Positions 23,301-34,080 of a stretch of 64,000 bases of DNA are shown here, piece after piece. The number at the start of each line of letters is the position of its first letter. Position 1 is the first letter of the stretch. The DNA is taken from NCBI GenBank assembly GCA_947034885.2, contig OX344751.2, positions 14,322,001-14,386,000 of the forward strand, read 5' to 3'. This DNA comes from Thuidium tamariscinum (Eukaryota > Streptophyta > Bryopsida > Hypnales > Thuidiaceae). The notes below the pieces were generated by a model that did no database searches, was not told the DNA's origin, and saw only the letters and a list, made by a program, of their open reading frames with translations. A program made the position numbers and the translations under genes.

Positions 23301-23880
23301 ATGAGTAAAGCATTTTATGTACGACCTGTCGAAGTGAAGGGGATATGAAACCGTAGAGGCCATGCACTAATGACTTCCATTTTTCTAGAATTGAAGCTAC
23401 AGTGAATTAAAATTCGGAACATGTTGGGTGATCTTTGAGACGACAATGATGTCGTGAACCTCTTTTTTAGAGTCAGTGGTGGAGTTCTCTTCCGTCCTCA
23501 CAAAATAAATAAAAGATTATAAGTTCTACTAAGTGGAACTAAGACAGTGAATGTAATAATTTGACAGTAAAAGAGATTTTCACGAATTTCATCCGTTGCT
23601 TACACTTCTGTGTACACAACAACAAAGAGAAGGTGCGCTGAAGTTTACAAGAAGTCTAACGCGAATCTAGCGCAGAGTTAACTAGGTCTGCTGGGAAAAT
23701 TCTTTCACTACAACTGTAAGTCAATGAGCGAAGAGTAAGTCTCCTTCCAAGCAGTGCTGAAAAGCGCTCTAAATGGACGTGCTCAGCCTCCACTGACTTG
23801 GAAGCCCAATATCCAGCACAGGTGCCTGACTCTTAAGGATTGGTAGCCTTAATATACTCCGTTGCGCTTACGAGATTGAC
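20316..23880. other. no recognised gene; end of moderate-GC transposon block
   Basis: About 3.5 kb with short ORFs only. The strand style (many AGTG, GGAAG and CACT words) resembles the preceding transposon block. I found no terminal inverted repeat. Composition shifts to AT-rich near 23,800-24,000. Confidence 0.35.
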
Positions 23881-25154
23881 CTTCCAGCTATTTCATAGTA
23901 TTTTCAACACTTTCTTACTAATATCCCATATTGGAAATGCCCCCATCTCCTCTAGTGATAAGTGAGCACAAAAATAGGAAGCAATGAATAGGATAGTAGT
24001 TCTTAAATGATCAAAATTGGATGACTCTAGATGTTGGCCATGGGTCAAGCCCAACTTTTGCCTTTCAAAATTCATAGTAATTTCAATGCAAGAGATAGAA
24101 TTACTAAATTTTTTGCAATCCCCATCATTTGTGTCAATGCACCTTTAAAAATATTTGTTTTGCCTTACACTATCCTAGATCATGTCCAAATGTGCTTATT
24201 TTATCCGTTATGGGTACATCTACCTTAGTATTTGTTTCTAAGGTGCTTTCTTTGAGATAATTTGTATCATTTTGTCTCTCTTAAGAAACATTTTTTGATC
24301 AATTTCAAACATTTTTGTGTATGCGATTAAAAGTTTTGAGGACAAAGTGCACATCAAATTTGACACAATTTGTACTTTGTACACTTCATGGTTTGGAATT
24401 GCCTTTATAGCCCATATGGCTACTACTATGCAAAATGGTGGGGGAGGTACTTAGTTGGACTAAATATTGCACTTGAGAAATTTATCATTTATTCTAGCAT
24501 TTATTTGTATTGTAACTTAAGAATTTCTATATTATTATAACATGTAGGCCACATAATATTTGATTAGTGACTTTAAATATAGTTGTGAAAAATATAATTG
24601 AGACTTGATTGAATTATTGAAAGTCCAATATACTAAAAATAGCTAAGACAACTATACCTCAAAGCAACCAAATTATTATCTAAGTACATCATCTCTATTA
24701 ATCAACTCTTTAAAAAAAAATTATCTTTGTGGTAATTAAATGAATTTAAAAAAATATTCTCTTAGTATATAATATTTGGACACTACATGAATGAAAAAGG
24801 ATTTTTTTGATATTCTTAAAGTACAAATTATAGGCCCATCCAAATCTCAAAAATCACAACTTTTGACATTCATAGGGGATACAATTTTGACAAGTTTTTG
24901 TAAGATAAGTGTACCCAAAATCAATACTAATGACTATTGAATATACTTACTATCTTTACTTTGTTGTAGTCTTTGGGTTTATTCCAAGACTTACTATAAT
25001 CAAAGATAAATTATTTTTTTGGCAAATGAAAGAAGATTCCAATAAACTTTAGGATGCATTATTTGTACACCATATGAATAAATTATAAAATTTCACAATA
25101 TTACTTATAGGTGTGCCAAAAATCAACACAAGACTCTCCTAAATTCTAGCATTA
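23881..25154. other. AT-rich intergenic DNA, nothing recognised
   Basis: Start of the AT-rich region; no ORF of note and no clear repeat structure. Confidence 0.4.
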
Positions 25155-25405
25155 TGCTTATGAAGTGTCAAAGTGACAATGTTATATTGTTGCTCCAAAT
25201 TTCAATATTCATCCACATATTGGATAAAAAATATGGAGTATCACATTAGTACTTACATATCTCATGTGTATAATTTAGATTTCATCCAAAATTTGGCAAT
25301 TTCATCCAAGAATTATTTCAAAATTTCTTGGCAAAAAAACTTCACAATTTGTTGCCTTTTTGAGCCAAATTATTTTTTTCTGATACAATCTGGCATTAGA
25401 AAAGC
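25155..25405 (+). repeat. dispersed AT-rich repeat, copy 1
   Basis: Diverged but collinear with 53,970-54,235 in the same orientation. Shared landmarks are TATGAAGTG, GCTCCAAATTTCAA, ATATTGGATA, TCATCCA, ATCCAAGAA and AATTTGTTGC. A piggyBac-like element sits 16 bp after it. Confidence 0.65.
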
Positions 25406-25424
25406 CAAAAAAGAAAAGCCTTAA

Positions 25425-26056
25425 TCCCTAAATGCCCAAGGCACCCAGAACTGGTGTCAAAGAAACTTTGAAGTTAAATAAAACCTTACCAAATTTTTTT
25501 TTTAGTAGTTTATATTTTTGGAAGATTCTTTTTGAAGTCTAGTTTTAGCATCAATAATACGATTTTGAAAATGAATGATTATGATTTTTCTATTCAAGAT
25601 TTAGTGCAAGGGTACCCATTGCAATCTTGACATTCTGTAGTGTTAAGGACTCTTGGAAATGCGCCTCAAATACACTAGATCTTAGAGAAAAAATTATACT
25701 AAAAATTCATTTAAGAAAATTGTAGAGTAGATTTTGAGAAGCCATAAATTGATTGGGGTTATGCAAGTTAGGCCCTTCAACCTCATATTTTTTTGGTGAC
25801 CAACTTTTTAGATTTGACATGCTAAAAGAGAGCTCAAAGATTTTCATAGTTTTTACACCCTCATGATCAAACATTATAATCTTTCAATCCATAAGTGATA
25901 TTGTTGTGTTTTCTTTTCCTATGTCATCTCTAACATGTCTGTTTTGAATTTGTACGGTTACAATTCAAAAAAATTGATTCAACTTATCAAAATGTTGGAT
26001 TTTTGTTCAATTTAGAGCAAATTCTAAGAAGCTGAAAACAGGCCTTGGGCATTTAG
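25425..26056 (-). mobile_element. piggyBac-like element P1 (left TTAA only)
   Basis: TTAA (25,421-25,424) is followed by TCCCTAAATGCCCAAGGC. The right end reads GGCCTTGGGCATTTAG, the inverted terminus, but the flanking TTAA has been lost or truncated. Its interior is the inverse of element P2 (30,921-33,004) without that element's insertion, for example the stretch ACAACAATATCACTTATGGA in reverse complement near 25,890-25,920. It lies just upstream of the OSB-like gene. No transposase. Confidence 0.75.
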
Positions 26057-26491
26057 TTCCCGGATGACTGGTGAGGATGTCGCGAAGCTGAAGAAGCAGA
26101 TAGAATTTGTGTCCTGGAGGCCATATCAAAGCGTTGTCAATCTACCGTGCGAGGGCCTTCAAGTGACCAGCTAGATGATGGTTGCATTGGGGCAAGTTCC
26201 TGTTGTGAACTCGGGAGCCCATACTTACCGTTGCCGCACATTCAAGGCCGGATTGAGGATGCGTTTAGTTTTTAGTGTCACTTTTTGGTCCAAACATAGG
26301 TGTTGCATTTTCAGCACTGGTGACGATTACTGTGGATGCACATTCGTTTGGGATACAAGGTCTTCGGGATTTTTAAACGATCATGATTCCCAATTTGGAC
26401 TTCTTGATCCATTTGGGATTCAAGGGCTTTGGGGGTTTAGGGTTTATGTGTTGACATGAGTACACGCAACTTCGGAGCTTCGATCATCCAG

Positions 26492-27808
26492 GGCGATGGC
26501 GTGCAATAGATTGGTGGGATGTGAAACTTGATCCTGGTGATTCTTTTGCGATGCGAGGCATAAACTGCCATCACCTGCGGGGGATGGTAAATCGATTCTC
26601 GCATTCCCAGAATTTTGCAACTGTGTTGGGCTTGGGACGCCTGCAGCTCGGGGAGCTTCCGGAAGAGTATCCTGAGTGGGTGCCGCCGCCGGACGATCCC
26701 TCGCCACGACCGAAATTCAGGAATCGAGGTTAGTTTGTCAGATTCTTGGCTTTCAGGACTGACTTCACCTTCTATCCTCTCTGTCTGATCTGAAACAGAG
26801 AGCATAGTAGACCCTGATAACCAGAGATACGTAATGTATGGTTGCACGCACATATCTTGCTGAAAAAATACTGAAATTGCGGTTTGAATGAGCTACTACA
26901 TGCCTCTTATGCACTGAGATCACAGGAAGCAGTTGCCGAATAAGGTAGCAGATTTCACGGAGGGCTGACAGGCTATTTTTTATTTTTTTACTTTTCTTAA
27001 GACTTCTTGCTCATTTTTTGGATCGAATTGTGTAAGTGTGAGCTTGGTAGAAGGCGTAAACAATGTGGTTCTAGCAGGCCATCATCCGTTAATTCTCAGT
27101 ATTCAGATGGCAACAATCGATTGAAGTTTACTCGCTTTCAAATGACTTGAGCAAGCTTTTGTATCCGCCGTTCCAGTTCGATGTGTGTGGCGGCGGGTTG
27201 CAGCAGTATGGTGTTTGACGAGATTTGTTTCTGTTGAATTCTGGGCAACCAGCGGAGACGAAGACGCTGTGGCGGAAGTTTTTCGACAATCCATCGGAAT
27301 GGTTGGATGTCCGAGCACAGAAGGTGCGCTCCTGAATTCTCTTGAGAATTGTGTCATTCCAATTTTCCGAATTGTTTTCCTTTGCTGAAAATATTCCTAT
27401 GGTCGAGTCCACAGATCTCTCTGCATTTCTTCATAGTGATCTCCCAGGAAGCACTCGTCTACATATGTTTAATGCTTAAAGTGATGCAAGTGTTATCCTC
27501 TTTCCTAGATGTAACGGAGCATGGGATGCAATTTGCAGACCAATTCAAGGCAGCCAGACTGGATTCACTGGGAATCTAAACAAGGTCTCTGGATTGAGAG
27601 CGCAACTACCCCAACTTGGGTCAGAGCGAGGCTGGCAGCGTTAGCGCCAGTTCAAGCATCACATGCCAAGAAGAGCCCCGCTGAGAGGGTTCCTGATGAG
27701 AGAGGAACCCTTAACCTAAATGATGACGAAGTCAGTTCCGAGGATCAGGACCTGCAGGGGTTCGCGACTATGAAGTCAATGTACGTCCTGCCCCTAACAC
27801 AACCCTAA
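26492..27808 (+). CDS. OSB-like (organellar ssDNA-binding protein-like) gene, 3' part
   Basis: Three exons join in phase: 26,492-26,728 (donor GTTAGT), 27,253-27,323 (acceptor CAACCAG, donor GTGCGC) and 27,539-27,808 (acceptor TTTGCAG, stop TAA). The joined reading gives TLWRKFFDNPSEWLDVR then NSRQPDWIHWESKQGLWIE then PTWVRARL. This matches the layout of the 'PDF motif' of plant OSB proteins (LWxxFFxxPxxWWDNR, then PDFKHKxTGEALW, then PxWV). PDF itself is replaced by PDW. The family acts in mitochondria or plastids in recombination surveillance. The first exon (starting RWRAIDWWDVKL) should carry the OB-fold but is not clearly recognisable. The true 5' exon was not fixed; an ATG-led stretch at 26,064 is a candidate. 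A GTACGT at 27,781 could be an alternative donor. Intact gene or pseudogene is undecided. Confidence 0.55.
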
Positions 27809-28214
27809 TCCGAGTGAACAATGGCTGCATCATTTCTGATGTTTATCAATGCAAGTTCAAGGGAGGGACACCCAAAATCGGCATTTTCGGTGCTTTGGAT
27901 AGTCTCTAGACCGGAAAATTTTACATGTTGTTAGCAAAAGAAAGACGGTTCCAATGCACCAAAGAATGCATCATGTGAATACTATATGCAAAAGTTATGG
28001 TTCAAAGTTTTATTGGTAGATGTCCTGAAACTGACACTTGAAGAGATGTTTAGGCGGTGTACATCCTTCTTGATTGATATGTACCCACTGTCTGAGATTT
28101 AGGGTGGCGAAGTTGGGTCAGTGGTGTCCATACCTTCTAAATTCCTTTACACAGGTATTCTAATTGCCTCGCGAGGAATTTTTATAACGGATTTCTGGGT
28201 GGATTGGCAGGGAG
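27809..28214. other. spacer between OSB-like and PPR genes
   Basis: About 400 bp that probably holds the 3' end of one gene and the promoter or 5' UTR of the next. No clear TATA box. Confidence 0.4.
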
Positions 28215-29789
28215 ATGCAAACCAGGACCTCATATGCAGATCAGTCCGATGACACGTCGACAGGAACTTCGTATCTTACGAAACGGCCAACTCACAGGAG
28301 AGCTCGTGGTCCCGTTATCATTGGTAGCGATGATGATATCAGGGACCTTTGTTTGAACGGGCGACCTCGTAACTCTCTTCACATTTTAGAGCAGCGAGGA
28401 ATCGACCCAAGCGCTTATGCGTATGTGTGCTTGCTGAGGAGGTCCACCAACATGAAGGACCTCGCAGAAGGGAAGTACGTGCACGCCCACATGGCCAATA
28501 GTGACTTCATCCCCAGCACCTTCGTGCTTAACGCTCTCCTCAACATGTACATGAAGTGCGGTAGTCTCGTGGATGCTCGTCAAGTGTTCGACCGAATGCG
28601 AGAGCGAGACATGTTCACTTGGACCATGATGTTAACTGGGTATGCCAAGTTGAGGCATCCTGAGGAAGCGTACAAAATTTACGAGCAAATGCACAAGGAG
28701 CGTGTTCCCGTGGATGGAATCACCTTCACTACTATTCTTTCCGTTTGTGCAACTTTGAAGTCGTTGCAGAAAGGCCAGAGGGTGCATCAGGATATGCGAA
28801 ATGCAGGAATACGCCCAGATACCATTCTAGGTAACACGCTGATCGACATGTATGTGAAATGTGGCAACATAGAGAAAGGGCACCAAGTGTTCGAGGAAAT
28901 GACTGAGCGTGATGTAGTGACTTGGAATATAATGATAGCTGGTGCGGCTCAAAGTGACCAGGCCTTGGAGTTTTTGGAGACAATGCGAGAAGAAGGCCTG
29001 CGGCCAGACAAGGTGACCTACCTGAGTGTTCTCAATGCCTGTTCGTCACTGGAGCAGGCGAGGGCTCTGCATTCTGAAATTGTGAAGGCAGGTTTTGAGG
29101 TTGACGTGCGCGTGGGGACGGCACTGGTGAACATGTTCTCGAGGTGGGGGAGCGTTGAGGATGCACTCCAGGTGTTTGAGAAGTTGCCTCAGCGGAATGT
29201 GGTTTCGTGGACGTCAGTAATTGCGGCATTTGCTCTAGTTGGTCAACCTATGAAGTCTTTGGAGTATTATGAGAAAATGCTCAAAGACGGCATATTACCT
29301 GACCAGCGTGCCTATACAACTGTGTTGAATGTCTGTGCAACGCTGGGAGACTTGGAGCGAGGGCAGGAAGTTCATATCCACATGATCAAAAGCGGGATCT
29401 CTGTAGACTTGATCACGGAGAACACCCTGATTGATATGTACTGCAAGTGTGGAAGAGTGGAGGATGCGCACCGTTTGCTTCAGAACATGAAGAGGCAAGA
29501 TACGGTCTCGTACACTGCACTCATACGAGGCTATGTGCAGGATGGTCGGTTTCAGGAGGCGATTCATGTCTTCAACGACATGCAACAAGAAGGTTTGTTG
29601 CCGAACACGATAACGTTCCTTGAGATTCTCAAGGCTTGTACTGGTTTAGGATCTCTAGCTGACTGCCGACGGATTCACGCCAGTATTGTGAAAGCTGGAT
29701 TGGTTGGAGATGTGAACATCAAACACGCGCTTGCCATCATGTATGCCAAGTGTGGTGCTCCAGAACTGTCCAGAGATATTGCTTCTTAA
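28215..29789 (+). CDS. PLS-class pentatricopeptide repeat protein, no E/DYW tail (524 aa)
   Basis: A single intronless ORF from ATG 28,215. After about 60 residues of low-complexity N-terminus it consists of PPR motifs in the order L-S-P repeated about four times. S motifs carry NALLNMYMKCGSLVDARQVF, NTLIDMYVKCGNIEKG and NTLIDMYCKCGRVEDA. P motifs carry WTMMLTGYAKL, WNIMIAGAAQS, WTSVIAAFAL and YTALIRGYVQDG. L motifs carry TILSVCATLKSLQKG and TVLNVCATLGDLERG. PLS proteins bind organellar RNA one base per motif and usually end in E and DYW domains for C-to-U editing. This one stops inside an S motif (MYAKCG, then ten residues), and no E/DYW coding follows in the next kilobase. It is either truncated, a partner-dependent binder, or a pseudogene. 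Organelle targeting is likely from the family but not obvious in the N-terminus. Confidence 0.93.
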   Translation: MQTRTSYADQSDDTSTGTSYLTKRPTHRRARGPVIIGSDDDIRDLCLNGRPRNSLHILEQRGIDPSAYAYVCLLRRSTNMKDLAEGKYVHAHMANSDFIPSTFVLNALLNMYMKCGSLVDARQVFDRMRERDMFTWTMMLTGYAKLRHPEEAYKIYEQMHKERVPVDGITFTTILSVCATLKSLQKGQRVHQDMRNAGIRPDTILGNTLIDMYVKCGNIEKGHQVFEEMTERDVVTWNIMIAGAAQSDQALEFLETMREEGLRPDKVTYLSVLNACSSLEQARALHSEIVKAGFEVDVRVGTALVNMFSRWGSVEDALQVFEKLPQRNVVSWTSVIAAFALVGQPMKSLEYYEKMLKDGILPDQRAYTTVLNVCATLGDLERGQEVHIHMIKSGISVDLITENTLIDMYCKCGRVEDAHRLLQNMKRQDTVSYTALIRGYVQDGRFQEAIHVFNDMQQEGLLPNTITFLEILKACTGLGSLADCRRIHASIVKAGLVGDVNIKHALAIMYAKCGAPELSRDIAS

Positions 29790-30916
29790 ACTTTTGGAAA
29801 TAGTAGAGTCTTATACGGAAGAGGACTTGGCTCTCAGGTGACTCTTGTTGCTTGTTTGCTTTTCTTCGAAGGATATTATATCAGGGATACTGTTCAAAGG
29901 ATTTTTGAAGCATACCGTAAGGGCCAACAATAGTTCGTATTTTTGTTGTGGGGGGTTTCGCTGTTGGTGAAAAGGCACTCTATTCAGCTGAATCTAGCTC
30001 CGTCTGTCGATATGAACCGTCTTTCCAACAAACTGATTGCAATTTCAAAGCCATTCGGGGTTGGTGATCCCCACCAATCAATCATGGAAAACTGTCATGA
30101 ATTAAATAACATGATTAAAATGTGTTGTCATGAGTTTCGAAATGGATCTTTTAGTGTTGAGCTACTTGAGCCACTTGTGATGCTTTTATGGCAATTGTCC
30201 ATTGGATTTTATAGTGTTGAAAGGTTCAAAGATTGGAACATTAAATTTCATTGCACTAGGAGAGCAACATTATGGGATGTTAGCTTGCAAAGAAGAGAAT
30301 TGCTTGTTGTTGAGCTTGCAAGACTTTGAATAATCTTTTTGTTGTTTCAAGATCAATTGATGGATTCTTGAAAGGTTGGATTGAACATCATGATGTGTAG
30401 ACATTAGGAGAAGAATGGGACCTCTAGAAGACCTATTCCCTTTGACATACTAAATTCAATTATAAATAGAATTTAATATTTTAATATTTTTTAATATTTT
30501 TCAAAAAGATCATTTTTTTTTCAAAAGTTTTACTCATTGCTAGTGTAGATTTGGTAGAGGCCCTAATCTTCTACTAATGATATTGAATATTGAAAAGAAG
30601 AGTTGTATTGTGGAGAAGCATGAAGGTGGGATGAAATCAATAGACATTAAAATAGTCTTCAATGTTCCATGCTTAACCATTTCCATTGCTTTGTCAAACT
30701 AGAAGGTTTGTAGAAGGTTGTAGTCCTTGAAAAATCAACATGGTAGGCATCAAAAAATGTTTGGATCATAGTGCAAGGATGTTGTCTCATTTCATTACAA
30801 ATAATAGAAGACAATTACTATCAAAAATATCAAGCCACTTGAATGTATGCAATAATACAACAAAGGCATACCTATGTGAGATGGATTTTAGAAATTGCAT
30901 TTGAAAAAGACCTATC
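29790..30916. other. AT-rich sequence downstream of PPR gene
   Basis: A 128-codon ORF (29,943-30,329) has no recognisable domain. Otherwise nothing found; it likely includes the PPR 3' UTR. Confidence 0.4.
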
Positions 30917-31052
30917 TTAACCCCTAAATGTCCAAGGCCTATTTTGAGTGTCTTGGAATTTGCTCTAAAGTGAACAAAATGCCAACATTTTGATAAGTTG
31001 GATCAATTTTTTTTAAATTTGTAACTGTACAAATTCAAACTAGACATGTTAG

Positions 31053-32598
31053 CCTAGGGAGATTACTTACGATTTTTAAAAAACTATGTGAGTTCAAAGA
31101 TAGGGTCCATTTAATTTAAAGGGGATAAATTTTACATAATATGTAGGGCTACTATAGGGTCCTTGAAATGCCATATATCCTATTATATATAAATTAGGCT
31201 ATATAAAAACACCATTCAGTAGGAATTTTTATTAATAAATTAGCTTTTACAAATAGGGTCCATATAAATTTTTTGTAGTACAATGAGTATAAATGTAGAC
31301 AAATTTAATTAAGTGAATGATAAAACCTACACAATCTAGTATGTACGTACAAATCTTTCTATAATTATGACAACTATATGACAACATTTAAGAATCTACT
31401 TTTCTAGGACAAAAAATTGAGCTGTAAATTTATTGTATTATAGGGATTTGTGTTCACATGAAGTACCCATTAAGAAATTATTGTAGGGCTTAGGTACCAT
31501 CACTTCCATGCAATTAGGATTACTAACAAACGTTGCACTTGTTGTCTTGCACCTTTAATGTGTTTTTGTACAAGGTGGATAGGGTTTGTTGTGATTTTTC
31601 CAATTTTCTTTTTTGGTTTTTGAATTTGGGTTGCAAGGTGATTGCTTAGGATTGTTGATCTATAAATTAAAGCCTTCGAGGTACTATTTTTGGTGGAACT
31701 ACTTATCTACAGCAATTGCTGATCTATAGTTTGGAACCTTGGAGGTGCTATTTTTGGTGGAGCTACTTATCTACAACAATTGTTGATCTATGGATTAGAG
31801 CCTTGGTGGTGCTATTTTTTATGGACTTACTTATCTACAACAATTGTTGATCTACAACTATTGCATAAAATCTTTTCTATACTTTGACACTATAAACTCT
31901 AGATTGTCTCAACTACTTGTACATGTGCTTGTAAATGTTTAGAATCATCTTCTTCTTACTCATGTTTTATAAACACTCTTTTATTTTTTGATTTTAAACT
32001 CAAAACCATTGCAAATGCATATGCATAGATAAAGTATATGGTCTCTATGTTATAGTAGAGTTCATATTCTTGTGTTAATCTACACTGTTTTTAAAGTGTC
32101 AATTTTTCATGTTGTTTATGTTATATTGCTATTATTGATGTTTTTCTTAGTTTCAACATTATAACTATGTTCAATGTTTTCATGATGTTGTTTGTTATTC
32201 ACCATATTAAGTTGTCTAGAATACATGGCATAGAATTTAGAAATATTTAAAACTAATGTTACATTTCACATTTTGATTTGTCATTTGAAATTGTACTACA
32301 ATACAAGTAGAGCATGTATTAAAAAAAAGTGTATATGTAAGACACTAGTTTTATGGTGTGTATTGTATATAGGTATGACAAATTTAGACATGTAAGTTTT
32401 GTATATAAGATAGTCTAAGTATAAAAACCATATGATTGAATTTATAAATAATCATAGGGTATTAAAAATATGCCTTAAATATCTTTATATGTAAAAATAC
32501 AATCCTCTTAATTACTAAAATGAAGGTAAATAACCCTATGTCAAATACCCTTTGAACTCAGGTGTATACTTAAAATTACAAGGAGTGATCTCCCTGGG
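31053..32598 (+). mobile_element. hAT-like non-autonomous element H1 (1546 bp, 8-bp TSD)
   Basis: The left terminus CCTAGGGAGATTACT pairs with an inverted right terminus whose reverse complement is CCCAGGGAGATCACT (13 of 15). The flanks are CATGTTAG (31,045-31,052) and CATATTAG (32,599-32,606), an 8-bp duplication with one change. It interrupts piggyBac-like P2; P1 shows the uninterrupted sequence. The interior is AT-rich and non-coding with a 63-bp minisatellite. The collinear relative is H2 (47,077-50,996). Confidence 0.8.
31653..31856 (+). repeat. minisatellite, about 63-bp unit, 3.2 copies
   Basis: TTGTTGATCTA-type starts recur near 31,653, 31,717, 31,780 and 31,842. Each unit contains a GCTATTTTTGGTGGA-like core and ACTTATCTACA. 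It is inside H1 and not recognisable at the corresponding place in H2. Confidence 0.8.
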
Positions 32599-33008
32599 CA
32601 TATTAGAGATCTCATGGAAAAAGAAAACACAACAATATCACTTATGGAGTGAAAGATTATAATATTTGACCCTAAGAGTTTATAGCTTCTTAAAAACTAC
32701 TCTGTAATTGTTTTAAATGAATTTTGAATGTGATTTTTGATCCAAGATCTAGTGTATTTGAGGCTCATTTCCAAGAACTCTCAACACTACGGGAAGTCAA
32801 GATTGCAATGGGTACACTTGCACAAAATCTTGAATAGAAAAATCACTATTAGTTATTTACAAGATCGGATTTTTGATGCTAAAACTAGACTTCACGAAGA
32901 ACTTTTCAAAAATATCAAACTACTAAAAATAGCAATTTGATTAAGTTTTATTTAACTTCAAAGTTTTGTAAACATCAAATTTTGGTGCCTTGGGCATTTA
33001 GGGGTTAA

Positions 33009-33660
33009 TGATTAGTATAGGTTTACACTTGCCCAAGCTCATTAAAGTTGGAATTTTGAAGAATGGTGCAATGTGATTTAGCCAAACAAGTTGTCATTTG
33101 AAATTGGTAAAGTTTCAAGGCAAATTAGAATACAACAAAAATCATATGAAAGATATGCATGGAATTGTATACAACCACTTTTGATGTTTAATCATACTTC
33201 ATTGATGGTTTGGGGGGACATTTAGTGGCTTTGATGAATGCCCTCTTATTATAATACCTCTAGACAGAAAAACAACAATTGATTTTGTGACTCTTGTTTA
33301 TGAAGGAATGTAAAGTGAGCTTTAGTAATTTTGCATGATTACCTACAATTCTAGAAGATGGTGTTCTAGTCCACTACAATTTACTTCTATTACACTAGAG
33401 ACAAGCTCATGGTGTGACAAAACCAATCTAGCCCTTTAGACTTCAACCCCATATTAAATGTATGGAAGTTTGTCAAAAATTTGTTGCAACTTCATCATTG
33501 ACTAAGTCATCAAGAAAAATGGTGCAAATTGTTAAATCAATGTACAATACAATATTTGTAGAGCAACCCCAGACCCATAAGTATAAGAGGTTTTTTCAGG
33601 GTGGCAAGAGACTGTTTTAGCCTTATCCCCAATCTGTGAACCGGCCACTATTGGTCAGAT
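33009..33660. other. AT-rich intergenic DNA, nothing recognised
   Basis: No gene or clear repeat structure between P2 and the microsatellite. Confidence 0.4.
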
Positions 33661-33700
33661 TTAAAAATTATTTAAAAATTAAAAATTAAAAATTATTTAA

Positions 33701-33766
33701 AAATAATTAAAAATAATTAAAAATAATTAAAAATAATTAAAAATAATTAAAAATAATTAAAAATAA
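33701..33766 (+). repeat. 10-bp microsatellite (AAATAATTAA)n
   Basis: Six perfect tandem copies of AAATAATTAA followed by a partial copy. A pure A/T tract follows to about 33,845. Confidence 0.95.
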
Positions 33767-33845
33767 CAATAAACTTTTTAATTTTCTTTGAAAATTTTAA
33801 TTTTAATTTTAATTTTTTTTTTTTAATAAAATATTTTTTTTTATT

Positions 33846-34080
33846 ACCTGATGTGGCAATCTCTCCACCACATCAAATTACATCAAATCACCTGCTGAGA
33901 CACTTTTCAATGAATTTCCACAATCTGGAAACTCACAATCTCCCAACAAGGCCAGAAAACCTCTTATGAAGATTTCTTGCCATTTTAGAAGATTGTGAGT
34001 TCCCAAATCGGCTATGAATATTATGAACACTACTACATCAACATGTTGACGTGGTCAAAAGATTGCCACATCAGATAATA
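33846..34080. repeat. inverted repeat with ATTACCTGATGTGGCAATC arms
   Basis: ATTACCTGATGTGGCAATC at about 33,846 recurs inverted as GATTGCCACATCAGATAAT at about 34,061-34,079, with AT-rich sequence outside each arm. A small MITE-like hairpin; no target duplication identified. Confidence 0.65.

Larger units (their letters stand above)
30921..33004 (+). mobile_element. piggyBac-like element P2 with TTAA on both sides, interrupted
   Basis: TTAA (30,917-30,920) is followed by CCCCTAAATGTCCAAGGCC. The right end GGTGCCTTGGGCATTTAGGGG is followed by TTAA (33,005-33,008). A TTAA duplication plus termini starting CCC is the piggyBac hallmark. Its interior matches P1 in inverse orientation except for the 1546-bp hAT-like insertion at 31,053-32,598. 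No transposase is encoded. Confidence 0.82.

Noticed and set aside
26437-26853. 138-codon minus ORF antisense to the OSB-like exon
   Set aside because: The sense strand shows phase-consistent exons with family motifs; the antisense frame shows none.
28215-29789. OSB-like and PPR coding as one fused gene
   Set aside because: A GTACGT donor-like site at 27,781 exists, but the PPR ORF has its own ATG and no known OSB-PPR family supports the join.
29943-30329. 128-codon ORF downstream of the PPR gene
   Set aside because: No recognisable domain; neither a PPR E/DYW tail nor another family.
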